From positions 62,001 through 126,000 of the forward strand of contig DDUR01000024.1 in NCBI GenBank assembly GCA_002344895.1: a stretch of 64,000 bases of DNA, written 5' to 3'. The position numbers and the translations under genes are program-made. Origin of the DNA: Ignavibacteria bacterium UBA2333. Its GTDB lineage: Bacteria > Bacteroidota > Ignavibacteria > Kapaibacteriales > Kapaibacteriaceae. Below the pieces are notes generated by a model that saw only the letters and a program-made list of their open reading frames with translations, was not told the origin of the DNA and did no database searches. Below are positions 23,816 through 34,400 of the stretch, piece by piece (the stretch's first letter is position 1; each line of letters begins with the position of its first letter).

Positions 23816-25915
23816 TTACGTTACATTCGGCGGCATCGTTTCAGCAATTCGAACAACCACCACGGTCACATCATCATTGTACGATTGTTCACCTCGCCAT
23901 TCTTCGGCAAGATCAATAAGTGCCGACACCATTTCGTGTGCCGATGAGGCAGCATGCCTGGCAACACATTCTTCAATTGTTGCCATTCCAAGTGTTCGAT
24001 ATCTCGGATCGAAAAGTTCTGGTAGTCCATCTGTGAGCATGACAATGCTATCGCCTGGTTGGACATCAAACGACGTCGTTTCATAAGCCGTTGAGGAAGG
24101 CGAACCAAGAGGTAGACCCTTTACGAGGTGCGACGTAACTACTCCGTCCGCCGCCACATGAAGGACCGGTGGAATACCTGCCGCCGTCCACGATGCCGTA
24201 CGTCCATTCACCGTGAGTAAACCCATACACATGTAAAGCCCCCGCAATTGGAGCTTGCGTATACCATCACTCGTCATTCGAAGAATGTCTTCGTGTGAGA
24301 CAGCCTTCGCATTCGTCTGGAAATGACTCTTTGCTGTTGCCACCATTACACCAGCCTTCAAGCCATGACCGGTTGCATCTCCAATGGCAATGGTGACATG
24401 ATCATCTGCATGAACGTAGTAGTCAAAGTAGTCACCTCCAACCTCCGTTGCCGTGTGCATGGCCATGGCAACACGCACCATTGATGACTTGGGCATCGTT
24501 GTTGGCAACATCGACATCTGCAGCTTGCGTGCTTCCTCGAGTTCACGTGTTTTACGTTCGTGTTCAAGTTCTAACTGTGAGCGTCGCATTTCTTCTTCGA
24601 CGACTCGGCGCTCATGAACAAGCTTTTCTGCGAGGAGTTCTTCGTTCCGTGTTACCTGATCACGCAGACTTCGATTAACGCCGGTAATACGGCGAGCCAT
24701 AAACACGGTGATACTAAGTGGCATACTCACAAGTCCGACAACAAACAACACTCTCCATGACCATTCAGGAATGGAAAAGAAATTGTTGTACACTGTTGTG
24801 AACCACGTCAGTACGTAAGCAGTAAACAGGAGTAGACCAAGACCGATAATCCAAGCCCCTTCTTGCCCCTTACCCATTGATGTAAACGTGATACGACCGA
24901 CTTCAAGCGTACAGAGTACTATCCAGAGCGCCCATAACCATGTAGCCATACCGTGGACGATAAAGGCAACGATAAACACTATAGACGTTGCAGCACCAAC
25001 AACAAGCCACCGACGACGCGAAATCCGGCCGTAGAAAACCTGTGTAATAAGAAGCAGAGCAACACTGAAGACTAAAACCCAGAAGACATTCAGAATGATA
25101 CCAGCGAAGACGATTGTCGATGTTGACGTTGCCGTCATTGTCACATGCCAACCAACGTCGATTCCGCAGAATATGACTGCATAGGCCACATAAAATATGT
25201 GTACAGTTTCTCGGCCGTCAAACACATACAGAAGAAGATGTAGTAGGCCGAGTCCGATGACCATTCCGAGCGGAATGAGTGAGGAATAGTCAAACTTCGA
25301 TATCGAACTAATCATGGATGAGACGATCGATTCCGTACGACCCACCGACATGTTAAATCCAATTCCCGCTGATGTACCAAGATCTGCTCTCAAGGGCTCA
25401 GCGGCAAATCGCACAGCTATGTGATGATACGTTGGCGTATCGGACCGAAAAAGCCACGGATCAAGAACAACAATTTCACGTTGTGGGTTATATGACGTGT
25501 GATGTGATGAATCGACAATCGTTCCAAATGAACGAACGTGTCGTCCATCAACATAGAGCTCACTCGCACCAGCATGAAAGAAGTTGATCGATAGAGATAG
25601 GCGACGAGACGAAGAGCTAGATCGGAGAATTCCGCGAAACCAACCAATGCCTCTCCAATGGGGGATCATGACGATCCCTTCACCAAGTGTTCCGATCTCT
25701 ACTTTTCGCCACGTTGAGTCAAATCTTGACGTAGCAAGAGCTACATCATCGGCCGTGGAATACACGAGATACGGCGTGACGTCGATGGTCTTCTCCGATA
25801 CCAACGTGTCGAGGTCAACGACGCGGGGCATAACGACGGATGAGTCCGACGCTTGCATGGTAGCGGTCAGGCCAATCAGCAGAATGATGGTTCCGACCAG
25901 GAATGTACGGTTCAC
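23816..25915 (-). CDS. 7TM-receptor-like SpoIIE/PP2C-type serine phosphatase
   Basis: 699 residues from a GTG at 25915. A signal peptide is followed by an extracellular beta-sandwich domain (about 30-230), seven hydrophobic segments (about 250-440), a coiled coil rich in Glu and Arg (about 450-510) and a PP2C-type phosphatase domain. The latter has VGGDYFDYY, AIGDATGHGLKAG and VMLTDGLPELF, the metal-binding Asp motifs of RsbU/SpoIIE enzymes. It likely converts an external signal into dephosphorylation of an anti-anti-sigma factor. The GTG is the only start that keeps the signal peptide without including the tRNA, and it lies one base past the tRNA 3' end. Confidence 0.85.
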   Translation of the reverse strand: MNRTFLVGTIILLIGLTATMQASDSSVVMPRVVDLDTLVSEKTIDVTPYLVYSTADDVALATSRFDSTWRKVEIGTLGEGIVMIPHWRGIGWFRGILRSSSSSRRLSLSINFFHAGASELYVDGRHVRSFGTIVDSSHHTSYNPQREIVVLDPWLFRSDTPTYHHIAVRFAAEPLRADLGTSAGIGFNMSVGRTESIVSSMISSISKFDYSSLIPLGMVIGLGLLHLLLYVFDGRETVHIFYVAYAVIFCGIDVGWHVTMTATSTSTIVFAGIILNVFWVLVFSVALLLITQVFYGRISRRRWLVVGAATSIVFIVAFIVHGMATWLWALWIVLCTLEVGRITFTSMGKGQEGAWIIGLGLLLFTAYVLTWFTTVYNNFFSIPEWSWRVLFVVGLVSMPLSITVFMARRITGVNRSLRDQVTRNEELLAEKLVHERRVVEEEMRRSQLELEHERKTRELEEARKLQMSMLPTTMPKSSMVRVAMAMHTATEVGGDYFDYYVHADDHVTIAIGDATGHGLKAGVMVATAKSHFQTNAKAVSHEDILRMTSDGIRKLQLRGLYMCMGLLTVNGRTASWTAAGIPPVLHVAADGVVTSHLVKGLPLGSPSSTAYETTSFDVQPGDSIVMLTDGLPELFDPRYRTLGMATIEECVARHAASSAHEMVSALIDLAEEWRGEQSYNDDVTVVVVRIAETMPPNVT
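24855..24871 (-). repeat. Perfect AAGGGGC pair in the SpoIIE gene (period 10)
   Basis: Two exact heptamers with a three-base spacer. Confidence 0.9.
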
Positions 25916-25916
25916 G

Positions 25917-25989
<73 letters not shown>

Positions 25990-26020
25990 AAATCGGGTCG
26001 AATATAGGTAGTTTGTGAGC

Positions 26021-27961
26021 ATGCGACCACTTCGTTTGGCCTTCCTCTGGCACTTCCATCAACCCGATTATCGTGTCGATACTCATCTACGGCTGCCGTG
26101 GGTCCGCTACCATGCCGTCAAGGACTATGCGTGGTTGCCAGCCACGCTCCACGCTGCTGGAATACGATCGACCATAAACATCGTCCCGTCATTACTTGAT
26201 CAGCTGGAAGCCTACGAAAAGGGTGCTGTCGATCCATGGTTTGTACACGTAGCCCCAGCAGAGTGGACATCAGAAGAACGCCATGCGATCATCTCGCGTC
26301 ACATTGTCCTGTCATCACACATGATGCACATTACAACGTGGCACAGTACACTCATAGAGACTGCACATTCGGCACCAGAATCGTTGTCGACCGATGACAT
26401 TATTGATCTTGTTGTGCTCTACAATCTCGCATGGACATCACCGAGCCTTCGGAGGGAGAACTCAACCGTCCGTTCGCTGATGAGTAAGGAACGTGGATTT
26501 TTATGGACCGACCTTGAGGCGATACAACACATCACACGTCGTGCATGTGCAGATGTCGTTCCAGCAATTCAGAGATATGCCACATCCGCTGGTTCAGTGT
26601 CAACAACACCATATCACCATCCGATTCTTCCACTCCTGATAAATAGTGACGTTGCTCGAGAAGCAGTGACAACGATGGAGGTACCACACCCAGCCATAAC
26701 GTTTGCCGATGATGCTGAGCAACATGTACGTCGTGCGATTTCGCGGCACACAGATCTGTTTGCGACTCCTCCTGTAGGAATGTGGCCAGCAGAAGGGTCA
26801 ATCTCCAATGATGCTGCTGACATGTTTGCTCGATGTGGCCTGCAGTGGATTGCATCGGACGAGGTTGTCTTACGTAACTCCCTCGGTGAAAATGTTTGGC
26901 CTACTGCCGCAATGTATCCGTGGAGGGTTCCAACCAAATCTGGTGAAGTCACACTCTTTGCGCGTGATCGTGAACTGAGTGATGCAATAGGCTTTTCGTA
27001 TGCTGATAGGGATCCAAAGCGGGCTGCAGAAGACTTTGTACGACTACTTGAAGAGCGGCGACGAGCCATTCTTGCTCATGACGGTGAAGAAGCGCTCGAT
27101 GACGCAGTGATCAGTATTATTCTCGATGGAGAAAATTGTTGGGAGTTTTACCGAAACAACGGTGAAGACTTCTTGTTGGCTCTCGGTGAGAGTCTTTCCA
27201 AGGGAGCATACGAGCTTGTTACGTTCGATGATGTTGTTCAGGAACAACGTCGACATACGCTCCCCAACATCGTTGCAGGGTCATGGATCGACGGAACATT
27301 TGGTGTCTGGATTGGCTCGCCCACAAAAAATCTGGCATGGTCGTTACTCCGTCGTGCTCGTCAAGCCGTTCGTGACTCGGGCCATGAGACGGAATTCGAC
27401 GTCGACCGCATTCTTGGTACGGAAGCATCAGATTGGTTCTGGTGGTACGATGAACGGCATGTCGCCCCGAACTCGTCAGAATTTGATGATTTGTTCCGTA
27501 GCCGTCTGCGTGCGATGTTCGCAGAGGCAGCAGTCGATGTGCCCCTTGAATGTACGCTGCCGTTACCCCAACAAACGACAACAATGACGTCAGATTCCGT
27601 TCATAGAATAGCCGTTACCTTTGGCAGTGCTGCGATGCACACGGCAGACCCACTTATTCGTTACGTTACACTTGAATCGTCAGAAGGCTGGCAACGTATC
27701 GGATTTGAACTTGCACGATTACCCGTCGGCAACGAGCAGATCACGATCGTCGTCACAAGCACCGATGATTTAGAACGTACCGTGCGCATCAATGCAGATG
27801 GCGGACAGTGGTGGACACCACTTCACGACGAAGGTTCCGAGTGGAGGGATCCTCATACGTTTGCTATCTACGTTCACAACGCTCATTTATGGCGACTGGC
27901 GATCGAAGAAGAGCGTGCCGATGGGGCAATCCGAGTGTCATCACTGGCGATAACACCGTAA
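26021..27961 (+). CDS. Glycoside hydrolase family 57 (amylase/glucanotransferase type)
   Basis: 646 residues, cytoplasmic (no signal peptide). GH57 motifs are in order: LWHFHQPDYR at the N-terminus, GMWPAEGSIS with likely nucleophile E258, WIASDE near 282, and ILDGENCWEFY with likely acid D369. The C-terminal helical region and a beta tail follow. Related enzymes act on alpha-1,4-glucans or branch them; alpha-amylase versus 4-alpha-glucanotransferase cannot be separated here. The ATG at 26021 is chosen over a GTG at 26015. It is divergent from the tRNA-Gly gene. Confidence 0.9.
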   Translation: MRPLRLAFLWHFHQPDYRVDTHLRLPWVRYHAVKDYAWLPATLHAAGIRSTINIVPSLLDQLEAYEKGAVDPWFVHVAPAEWTSEERHAIISRHIVLSSHMMHITTWHSTLIETAHSAPESLSTDDIIDLVVLYNLAWTSPSLRRENSTVRSLMSKERGFLWTDLEAIQHITRRACADVVPAIQRYATSAGSVSTTPYHHPILPLLINSDVAREAVTTMEVPHPAITFADDAEQHVRRAISRHTDLFATPPVGMWPAEGSISNDAADMFARCGLQWIASDEVVLRNSLGENVWPTAAMYPWRVPTKSGEVTLFARDRELSDAIGFSYADRDPKRAAEDFVRLLEERRRAILAHDGEEALDDAVISIILDGENCWEFYRNNGEDFLLALGESLSKGAYELVTFDDVVQEQRRHTLPNIVAGSWIDGTFGVWIGSPTKNLAWSLLRRARQAVRDSGHETEFDVDRILGTEASDWFWWYDERHVAPNSSEFDDLFRSRLRAMFAEAAVDVPLECTLPLPQQTTTMTSDSVHRIAVTFGSAAMHTADPLIRYVTLESSEGWQRIGFELARLPVGNEQITIVVTSTDDLERTVRINADGGQWWTPLHDEGSEWRDPHTFAIYVHNAHLWRLAIEEERADGAIRVSSLAITP

Positions 27962-27973
27962 CAACGCGGTGCA

Positions 27974-30124
27974 CTAGCGTTCGTTGTGTCGTGAAGCAGG
28001 GAAGATGTCAACTCTTCTGCTCTCTGGATGTTCCGTCGTACCGGAAGGTAAAACAGTATCAATTCCACGGCCGATATCCCGAATCCGTTCTTCGTCAAGG
28101 CCAATCTTGATGAGTTCGCGTTTTACGGACTGTGCACGCTGTGATGAAAGAGTTGTGTTGTACGGTACAGTGCCGAGTTTATCAGTGTATCCCACAATGT
28201 CCATATCAATATTCCGAACGTCGTATCGCCGTACGAGCTGTACGAGAGTATCTAACATTTCTCGTGATACTTCTGCTGAAGCACGTTCGAAAAATACTGA
28301 TGCCAGTGGTCGACGTGTATCAAACAGTCGCACTGCTAAGCGCACCGGCGTTACACTATCAAGCGTATGGACACCGACTAGTTGACGGTGTGTGACATAG
28401 AACGGAGATTGTGTGATAACCCGGTAGGTAGAATGAGATGGTAACACAAGTGTGTATGATCCATTGGCATCTACAGTAACCTTCGTTGTATCACATTGAC
28501 CGCTACGAGATGTATCGACAATACAAATGTTGGCAGTCGAAAGGACGGAGTTGGTGACGGCATCAACGACCATCCCGGAGAGTCGGACGTGGTTCTCGGG
28601 CCGCAGTTCAGGTGAGAGTTCAACACTGTACACACCAGTTCGACCTGTTTCAGCGTCCCACGATGAAATGTAGGCAGTGTCGGCTGAGGGTGTTAACGAG
28701 ATACATGTCTCATCATCAACCGTATTGATACATGATCCGAGAGACCTTGGAGCTGACCACTTTTGCCATGTGTCATCAAGCCTCCTGGAAACGTAGAGAT
28801 CTGCCTTACCAAGCCTCGTATTCCTACCCGCAGAGGAATAATAGAGGGTTTTACCATCGGCACCTAACCATGGAGCACCATCAAAGAGAGATGTGTTAAT
28901 GCCGTCTCCAAGAGTTACCGGAAAGGTCCACACCGAACCACACCGACGCGAGACGTAAAGATCAAGATCACCACGTGAATCTGACAACTGAGCTGAAAGA
29001 ATGAGAGTGTTTCGGTCTTCAGCGACGTGGGCATAAAAGTTCTTTCCAAGAACAATTGGCCGATCAAACTGTAGAACTTCAACATTGGAGAAGAGCTCGG
29101 AACCTGTGCCACGGTGCAGAAGTGCCAAGGTCATCATTGTATCTGACCCGCGCACGTCGTATCTGCCTGCTACAAGAGCAGTGAGACCATTACTCGTAAA
29201 ATTGAATACTATATCTGGCTGGCGCAATGAGCTTTCGACGAGTGTCTTACGTTGTGGTTCCGACCACTGTCCATTGGGAAGTCTCTCACACGTCCAGACA
29301 TCATCAGGATCACTACTCCCATCTGTATTGTCTGGATGATACTTCCTGTCAAGATAGAGGAACCGTCCATCCGGGGACACGACTGGTAGGGTAGTCGGCT
29401 GGAAACGATTGATACGTTCGGGTAACCGCACCTTCGGACAGTTCAGGACCTGTGACTGTGCAAGTTGTTGGCACAAGACACCGCAGAGTACAAGAAGCAG
29501 ACCGGTGCTCTTACAGTGATCAATCACATTACGAATGGTATCCCAGTCGTAACGTCGATACTGCAGAAATCGAATGAGTGATTGCATACGTTTATCAGGA
29601 TTGTCTGACGTCATACTCCGAAGTTTCTTTTCGGCAACACGTCGAGCATTATCAACGACGTCAACGTCAAACCTTTCAAGTACATCTGCAACCACACGTT
29701 CAGGAATACCCTTGGTGAGTAATGCCGCCCTCATGGCAGGGGGCGAAAGGGGCTTTCGTTCAAGCGAAGCGAGAATAAAGCGTTCCGCATACGCTACGTC
29801 GTCAACGGCACGAAACTCACGTAACCACAAAAGAACGTCTTCGATTTCCTCATCCGTCCAATCCTGCTTCCGAAGAGCATCGCGTACCTGACGTTCTGTT
29901 CGGGGTTTGTAGGTGACAAACCGCCAAGCTTTTTGCCGAAGAACCATACGACGGTCTTCCGAACGAAGACGCTGCTCCAATTCGGGTGACATTTCCAGCC
30001 CCTTTCGTAGCCCCATACCAACAGCAACATCAATGGGACAGGCAGCAAAAAAAACGTCATCCACAAAAATGGAACAGCGTCCACCGTTCTTCTTGTTCCG
30101 ACGGATGGCCGTAATCACGGGCAT
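27974..30124 (-). CDS. recX: Continuous ORF: RecX domain followed in frame by secreted PD40/OmpA-like protein
   Basis: The 716-codon ORF joins two unlike proteins. Residues 1 to about 202 are RecX-like: three-helix repeats, QKAWRFVTYKPRTERQVRDA, and YAERFILASL. RecX modulates RecA, and recA lies 14 bases upstream. From about residue 200 a signal peptide appears (GLLLVLCGVLCQQLAQ). Then come PD40 beta-propeller repeats (VVSPDGRFLYL, LGADGKTLYYSS) and a carboxypeptidase-regulatory-like stretch. A C-terminal OmpA peptidoglycan-binding domain (VGYTDKLGTVPYN, LSSQRAQSVKREL) closes it. A cytoplasmic RecX and an exported OmpA protein are not expected as one chain. An internal start at GTG 29527 is likely. 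Two G-run pairs lie in the RecX part. Confidence 0.85.
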   Translation of the reverse strand: MPVITAIRRNKKNGGRCSIFVDDVFFAACPIDVAVGMGLRKGLEMSPELEQRLRSEDRRMVLRQKAWRFVTYKPRTERQVRDALRKQDWTDEEIEDVLLWLREFRAVDDVAYAERFILASLERKPLSPPAMRAALLTKGIPERVVADVLERFDVDVVDNARRVAEKKLRSMTSDNPDKRMQSLIRFLQYRRYDWDTIRNVIDHCKSTGLLLVLCGVLCQQLAQSQVLNCPKVRLPERINRFQPTTLPVVSPDGRFLYLDRKYHPDNTDGSSDPDDVWTCERLPNGQWSEPQRKTLVESSLRQPDIVFNFTSNGLTALVAGRYDVRGSDTMMTLALLHRGTGSELFSNVEVLQFDRPIVLGKNFYAHVAEDRNTLILSAQLSDSRGDLDLYVSRRCGSVWTFPVTLGDGINTSLFDGAPWLGADGKTLYYSSAGRNTRLGKADLYVSRRLDDTWQKWSAPRSLGSCINTVDDETCISLTPSADTAYISSWDAETGRTGVYSVELSPELRPENHVRLSGMVVDAVTNSVLSTANICIVDTSRSGQCDTTKVTVDANGSYTLVLPSHSTYRVITQSPFYVTHRQLVGVHTLDSVTPVRLAVRLFDTRRPLASVFFERASAEVSREMLDTLVQLVRRYDVRNIDMDIVGYTDKLGTVPYNTTLSSQRAQSVKRELIKIGLDEERIRDIGRGIDTVLPSGTTEHPESRRVDIFPASRHNER
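29450..29527 (-). other. Probable internal start and signal peptide inside the RecX/OmpA ORF
   Basis: Codon 200 of the ORF is GTG. From it the sequence reads as a complete signal peptide: a short charged start (VIDHCKS), a hydrophobic core (GLLLVLCGVLC) and a cleavage region QLAQ-SQ. Translation from here would give a 517-residue secreted PD40/OmpA protein. No stop codon separates it from RecX. Confidence 0.55.
29738..29753 (+). repeat. G-run pair in the RecX part (period 9)
   Basis: AGGGGGC then exact AAGGGGC followed by TTTCGTT. The 23-base context differs from the dnaE copy at one base. Confidence 0.85.
29998..30016 (-). repeat. G-run pair in the RecX part (period 12)
   Basis: ATGGGGC-TACGA-AAGGGGC on the minus strand; the same 12-base class as 54604 and 62833. 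Confidence 0.8.
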
Positions 30125-30138
30125 TCGTCGTTACGTCC

Positions 30139-31209
30139 TCAGGATTTTTTTCCGTTGACGGGTGCTCCTGCAGTAGGGATGTGAAGGATTTTCTTCACCT
30201 CTACTTCAAGCGCAGCATACGTCGTCGGGTTTTCAGATAGTAACTTTCGCATACCATCTCTTCCTTGGACACGTTCTTCCTTAAACGTAAACCACGAGCC
30301 GGACTTGGTAATGACGTTGTGTTCAACTGCAATGTCAATCATGTCACCAAGGCGTGAAATACCTTCGTTGTACATGATATCGAACTCCGCTTCTCGAAAT
30401 GGGGGAGCGACCTTGTTCTTGACAATCTTTGCGCGTACACGGTTACCTACGATATCTTGTCCGTCCTTAATAACGTCTTTACGACGAATATCAATACGAA
30501 CGGAAGCGTAATACTTCAGTGCATTACCACCTGTTGTTGTTTCGGGGTTACCGTAAATCACGCCAATCTTGCTTCGCAATTGATTGGTGAAGATGACGGT
30601 TGTGTTTGATCTGCCAATGGCTGCATTGAGTTTTCGCATGGCCTGACTCATCAGGCGAGCCTGAGAACCCATCTGTGCATCACCCATGTCACCTTCAATC
30701 TCAACACGTGGAGTGAGGGCTGCTACAGAGTCTACGACCACGACATCAATGGCACCGGACCGCACAAGAGTCTCAACAATTTCGAGTGCTTGTTCACCAA
30801 ACTCGGGTTGCGACAACAGGAGATTGTTGAGATCAACACCAAGCCGCTGAGCGTATTGAACGTCGAGAGCATGTTCGGTATCAACAAAAGCAGCAAGTCC
30901 GCCAGCCTTCTGTGCTTCGGCGATAACCTGAAGACAGACGGTGGTTTTGCCGGATGACTCTGGTCCATAAATCTCGACGATACGACCACGTGGAACTCCA
31001 CCAATACCGATGGCAGCATCTAGTGAGAGGCATCCAGTGCTAATGGCATCGACGTTTATGGGATTATCATCGCTCAATCGCATGATTGAGCCCTTGCCAA
31101 ATTGCTTTTCAATTTGCTCGATGGCAAGCTGGGCTGCCTTCATCTTGCTGGCAGCATCTGATTTGGGCGCCGAAGTCTCCGTCTTCGTAGCCTTTCCTTC
31201 TGAGCTCAT
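30139..31209 (-). CDS. recA: Recombinase RecA
   Basis: 356-residue DNA recombinase. Walker A is GPESSGKTT at residues 82-90, followed by FVDTEHALD, VVVDSVAALTPR, the L1 loop region MGSQARLMSQAMRKL and the L2 region ending at TTGGNALKYYAS. It drives homologous repair and LexA cleavage. The 14-base gap to the RecX ORF indicates an operon. I see no clear LexA-type operator in the 239 bases between it and the divergent giant gene. Confidence 0.98.
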   Translation of the reverse strand: MSSEGKATKTETSAPKSDAASKMKAAQLAIEQIEKQFGKGSIMRLSDDNPINVDAISTGCLSLDAAIGIGGVPRGRIVEIYGPESSGKTTVCLQVIAEAQKAGGLAAFVDTEHALDVQYAQRLGVDLNNLLLSQPEFGEQALEIVETLVRSGAIDVVVVDSVAALTPRVEIEGDMGDAQMGSQARLMSQAMRKLNAAIGRSNTTVIFTNQLRSKIGVIYGNPETTTGGNALKYYASVRIDIRRKDVIKDGQDIVGNRVRAKIVKNKVAPPFREAEFDIMYNEGISRLGDMIDIAVEHNVITKSGSWFTFKEERVQGRDGMRKLLSENPTTYAALEVEVKKILHIPTAGAPVNGKKS

Positions 31210-31437
31210 GGTACTTCTTTCAAACGGTTGTAAGAATTGGTTTCAATGTCCTTGTGCGTTCACAGGGGGTAAAATGTGACGCGCCGAGCGAAGATATGGA
31301 GTCAACAGCAGCTGGGAGCGCAGACGTTATCAACGTCAAACATGATGGTTTCGTACGCTGATTTTCGGACGATTTCTCCATCCTATGGCCGTAGAATTAC
31401 GTAAGTTGGGCCCGTTCATTTTGCGCATACATTGTTT

Positions 31438-31445
31438 AGGAGGGG
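31438..31445 (+). promoter_or_regulatory. Strong ribosome binding site of the giant T9SS gene
   Basis: AGGAGGGG lies 3 bases before the ATG at 31449. It is an unusually strong site for this window, where most starts lack a clear Shine-Dalgarno sequence. Confidence 0.6.
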
Positions 31446-31448
31446 AAG

Positions 31449-34400
31449 ATGAAGGTGTTAACAACATTGCTGGTGCTCTTGGTCGCAACTGCGGCGGCCG
31501 TCGCTCAGCAGTTTGGACTCCAGGCATCGTCCGGATTTGGTCCATTTGTCCAAGGGGTGACTGTGAACAATACGTTCACAGTGACAAACATTCCCACTGG
31601 CGTCACCGTGACCAAGGTTCGGTTTCAGCTACGGCAGAATACCGGTTCTGGAGGGACGTTCCGAACGTTGGCGGACCAGCTTGATACGCTGAAGTCGATT
31701 ACATTGAACATGGGGATATTACCGTTTGGACCGGACCCATACCTTGTTGTCACATCGAATTATATCGACGTCGACGGATCACAGCGTGTTGATAGCCGGT
31801 TGCAGACTCTCGACATCCGACCACCGAACGTGAACCTCGCCTCGTCTGCAGGTTGGGGACCCGTTGTTGTTGGGCAACGGTTTACCTCAAGCTTTACGGT
31901 TACAAACCTCCCCCCGCAGACATCTCGCGTGGAAATGACGGTACGACGTGGTTCCACGGTCGTAACATCCAAGGTAACGACGGGAGTAAATCTCACGACT
32001 GCTGATGTCGCCCTCGATGAAGCAATCCACCAACCAGGTTTGTCGGTAACTGCTGACATATCGTATCCGGCACAAGCGCCGCAGACGTATCAGGTACAAC
32101 GAGTTATTACGGACAGTTTGCCGGTACCAACGATTGCAGCCTCAGCAGGCATGGGCCCATTTATTGAAGGCGTTCCTGCAACGAATCGATTTATCGTCCG
32201 CGGCGCTGGTCCTGCATGTACGAACATTCGCTATTACGTGGCTTCTCCGATTCCGTACGTTGGCGGAACAACGGTTCTTTACGACATCACCATACCGTAC
32301 AGTGCTTCTGGTGACAGTGCAGCCTTTACGTTAGATATGGGAACGATCTTCTCCACGGCCACTCTTACCGTCTCAGCAATCTACGGTCCTGGCACAGGGA
32401 CACGTCGTGACGTTCAGGTGCCGCTGGTGATTCGTCCCAACACTCGGGGTCCTCATTGGACACCATCTGCGAATGGTCCATTTGTGTTAGGTCAATCACT
32501 TGATTACACACTACGAATTGATACACTTCCGGCACGCACCAATCGGCTACGGCTCTCCGTACGATCACAGGTTGGCGAGACACTGAAGGACACCGTGCTG
32601 TTTTCGCAGAACGGACTCTTCCTTTCGACGGGACAAATCCGTTTCAACACACGAATACTTCCGGAGTTTACCTCAGTCGTTGTAGCGGAGTGCTTTAATG
32701 ATGTGAACGCCGATGCAATTGAGTTTCCGTTCTTTATCGACGTACGTGACACAACGAAACCCTATCTCTTTGCGAGTTCATGGGGGCCGTTTATTGAAGG
32801 TGACTCAGATGTAGTCGCATTTAGTGCTTCAGACATTCGTGCTACGTTGCAGTCTGGTGACTCCTTGTTGGTTTCGTTTGACGTCACGGATTCAGCACAA
32901 AGTCAACCGGCCGTTGCCGCAAGTGTTCCGCAGAACGTCACCAATATTTCCCGTTCCGACACAACGTTCTGGATTGGAAGAAGTGGTAATCGTGATCTCG
33001 TATCGACAGCAAACTTCCCGCTTGACGCGTGGGTTAACCTCAGACTCTGGGCAAAACGCGGCTCGGATACTGTTGCACTGAGTTCGTCCCGACATCCGAT
33101 CTGGATTCAACCATTTCCAGGCCGTCTATCGTCGAATGGTGGATTTGGACCGTTTATCGCAGGACGCGATTCACTTGTAACATTTACTGTCGATTCTTTA
33201 CCCGCCGATGCTACGTCTGTTACGTTCAGTGTAACAGGTCGGACAAATCCAGCGGCAATTGATAGTGTACGTGTTACTGATCTTTCCAGCGGATCAGCTT
33301 CGTTCACAACGAACGTTGGCAGATTGCCAATTAATGCACGATTACTCGTAAGTGTTTTGCGCACTTCGTCAATTGACGGTGCAATCAAGATTCAGCGTCC
33401 ACTGCGCATTGTTAACGATACACTCACGGCAACGGCATCAATTGGTTGGGGTCCCTACACGCTAGCCTGGAATACCCAAAACAATCGTGTTGTCGCTCCA
33501 CGACCACAAACGAACACCATTACGATCACACGCTTGCCCGCTCAGGCACTCAGTGTCTCCGTGGCAACAATTGATGATCGTGGTGTGATCATCGACTCTA
33601 CGTCGATGAATGCCGTGTATCGACTACGATTCGATCCGACATCATCCGTCACGATGAACATTCCAATTCGTGCCATCAACACCTCAATCTACCGCGTTCG
33701 GATTTTGACGGATGGTGGCCCTCCAGAGGGCATCACGTATTCGTTACCAATCCAAATCATTCCACCGCCGATGACGGTCGCTGTTTCGCGACTCGACACA
33801 TTAGGTGACGTCTTGACAGGGGCCTTCCGAACTGGCATGAAGGAAGTTGCCGATATGAAGATTTCCTTTACGGTAGATGCTCAAGGCCAGTTGATTCGTG
33901 GTGTGGATGCCGCACATCGTATCGACAGTGTCATCTTCCGCGCTCGCGACTGCTCATGGCGCATCGTTGACACCGTAGCTGTACACCCTGATAATCCTGT
34001 TTCGCAGGCACTGTTTGCAGAGTCGCGACAGCTCATCACAAAGTGGCCACTCAACACGGAATTCGTTGAAGCTACCGTTTATGCGCGTTCGCTCACGTTC
34101 CCTGATACGGGTCGGACGTTCCGCACAACAGTGGCTATGATTCCGGCACCAATCGTCAGTAATCGATATGGTCACCTGCATCCGACGTTTCGGGTATCCG
34201 ACTCAATCACGCGGGTGATGTTAGACCGGTATACGATCACCAATCTTCCTATCATTGAGGGACTTGTTCGAATCAGTGCCGTCAACAAGAATGGTGATAC
34301 CGTCAAGCAGTACGTTCCACTCAATGTGAACGATGGCCGGGTGTTCATTGATATCGACGTCAACGATCGTGTGTATTCACCTGCAAACTCTCCCTACATC

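Noticed and set aside
27961..27992. Possible hairpin between GH57 and the RecX/OmpA ORF
   Set aside because: Only ACAACG/CGTTGT pairs with a long loop and no T-run, too weak to call a terminator.
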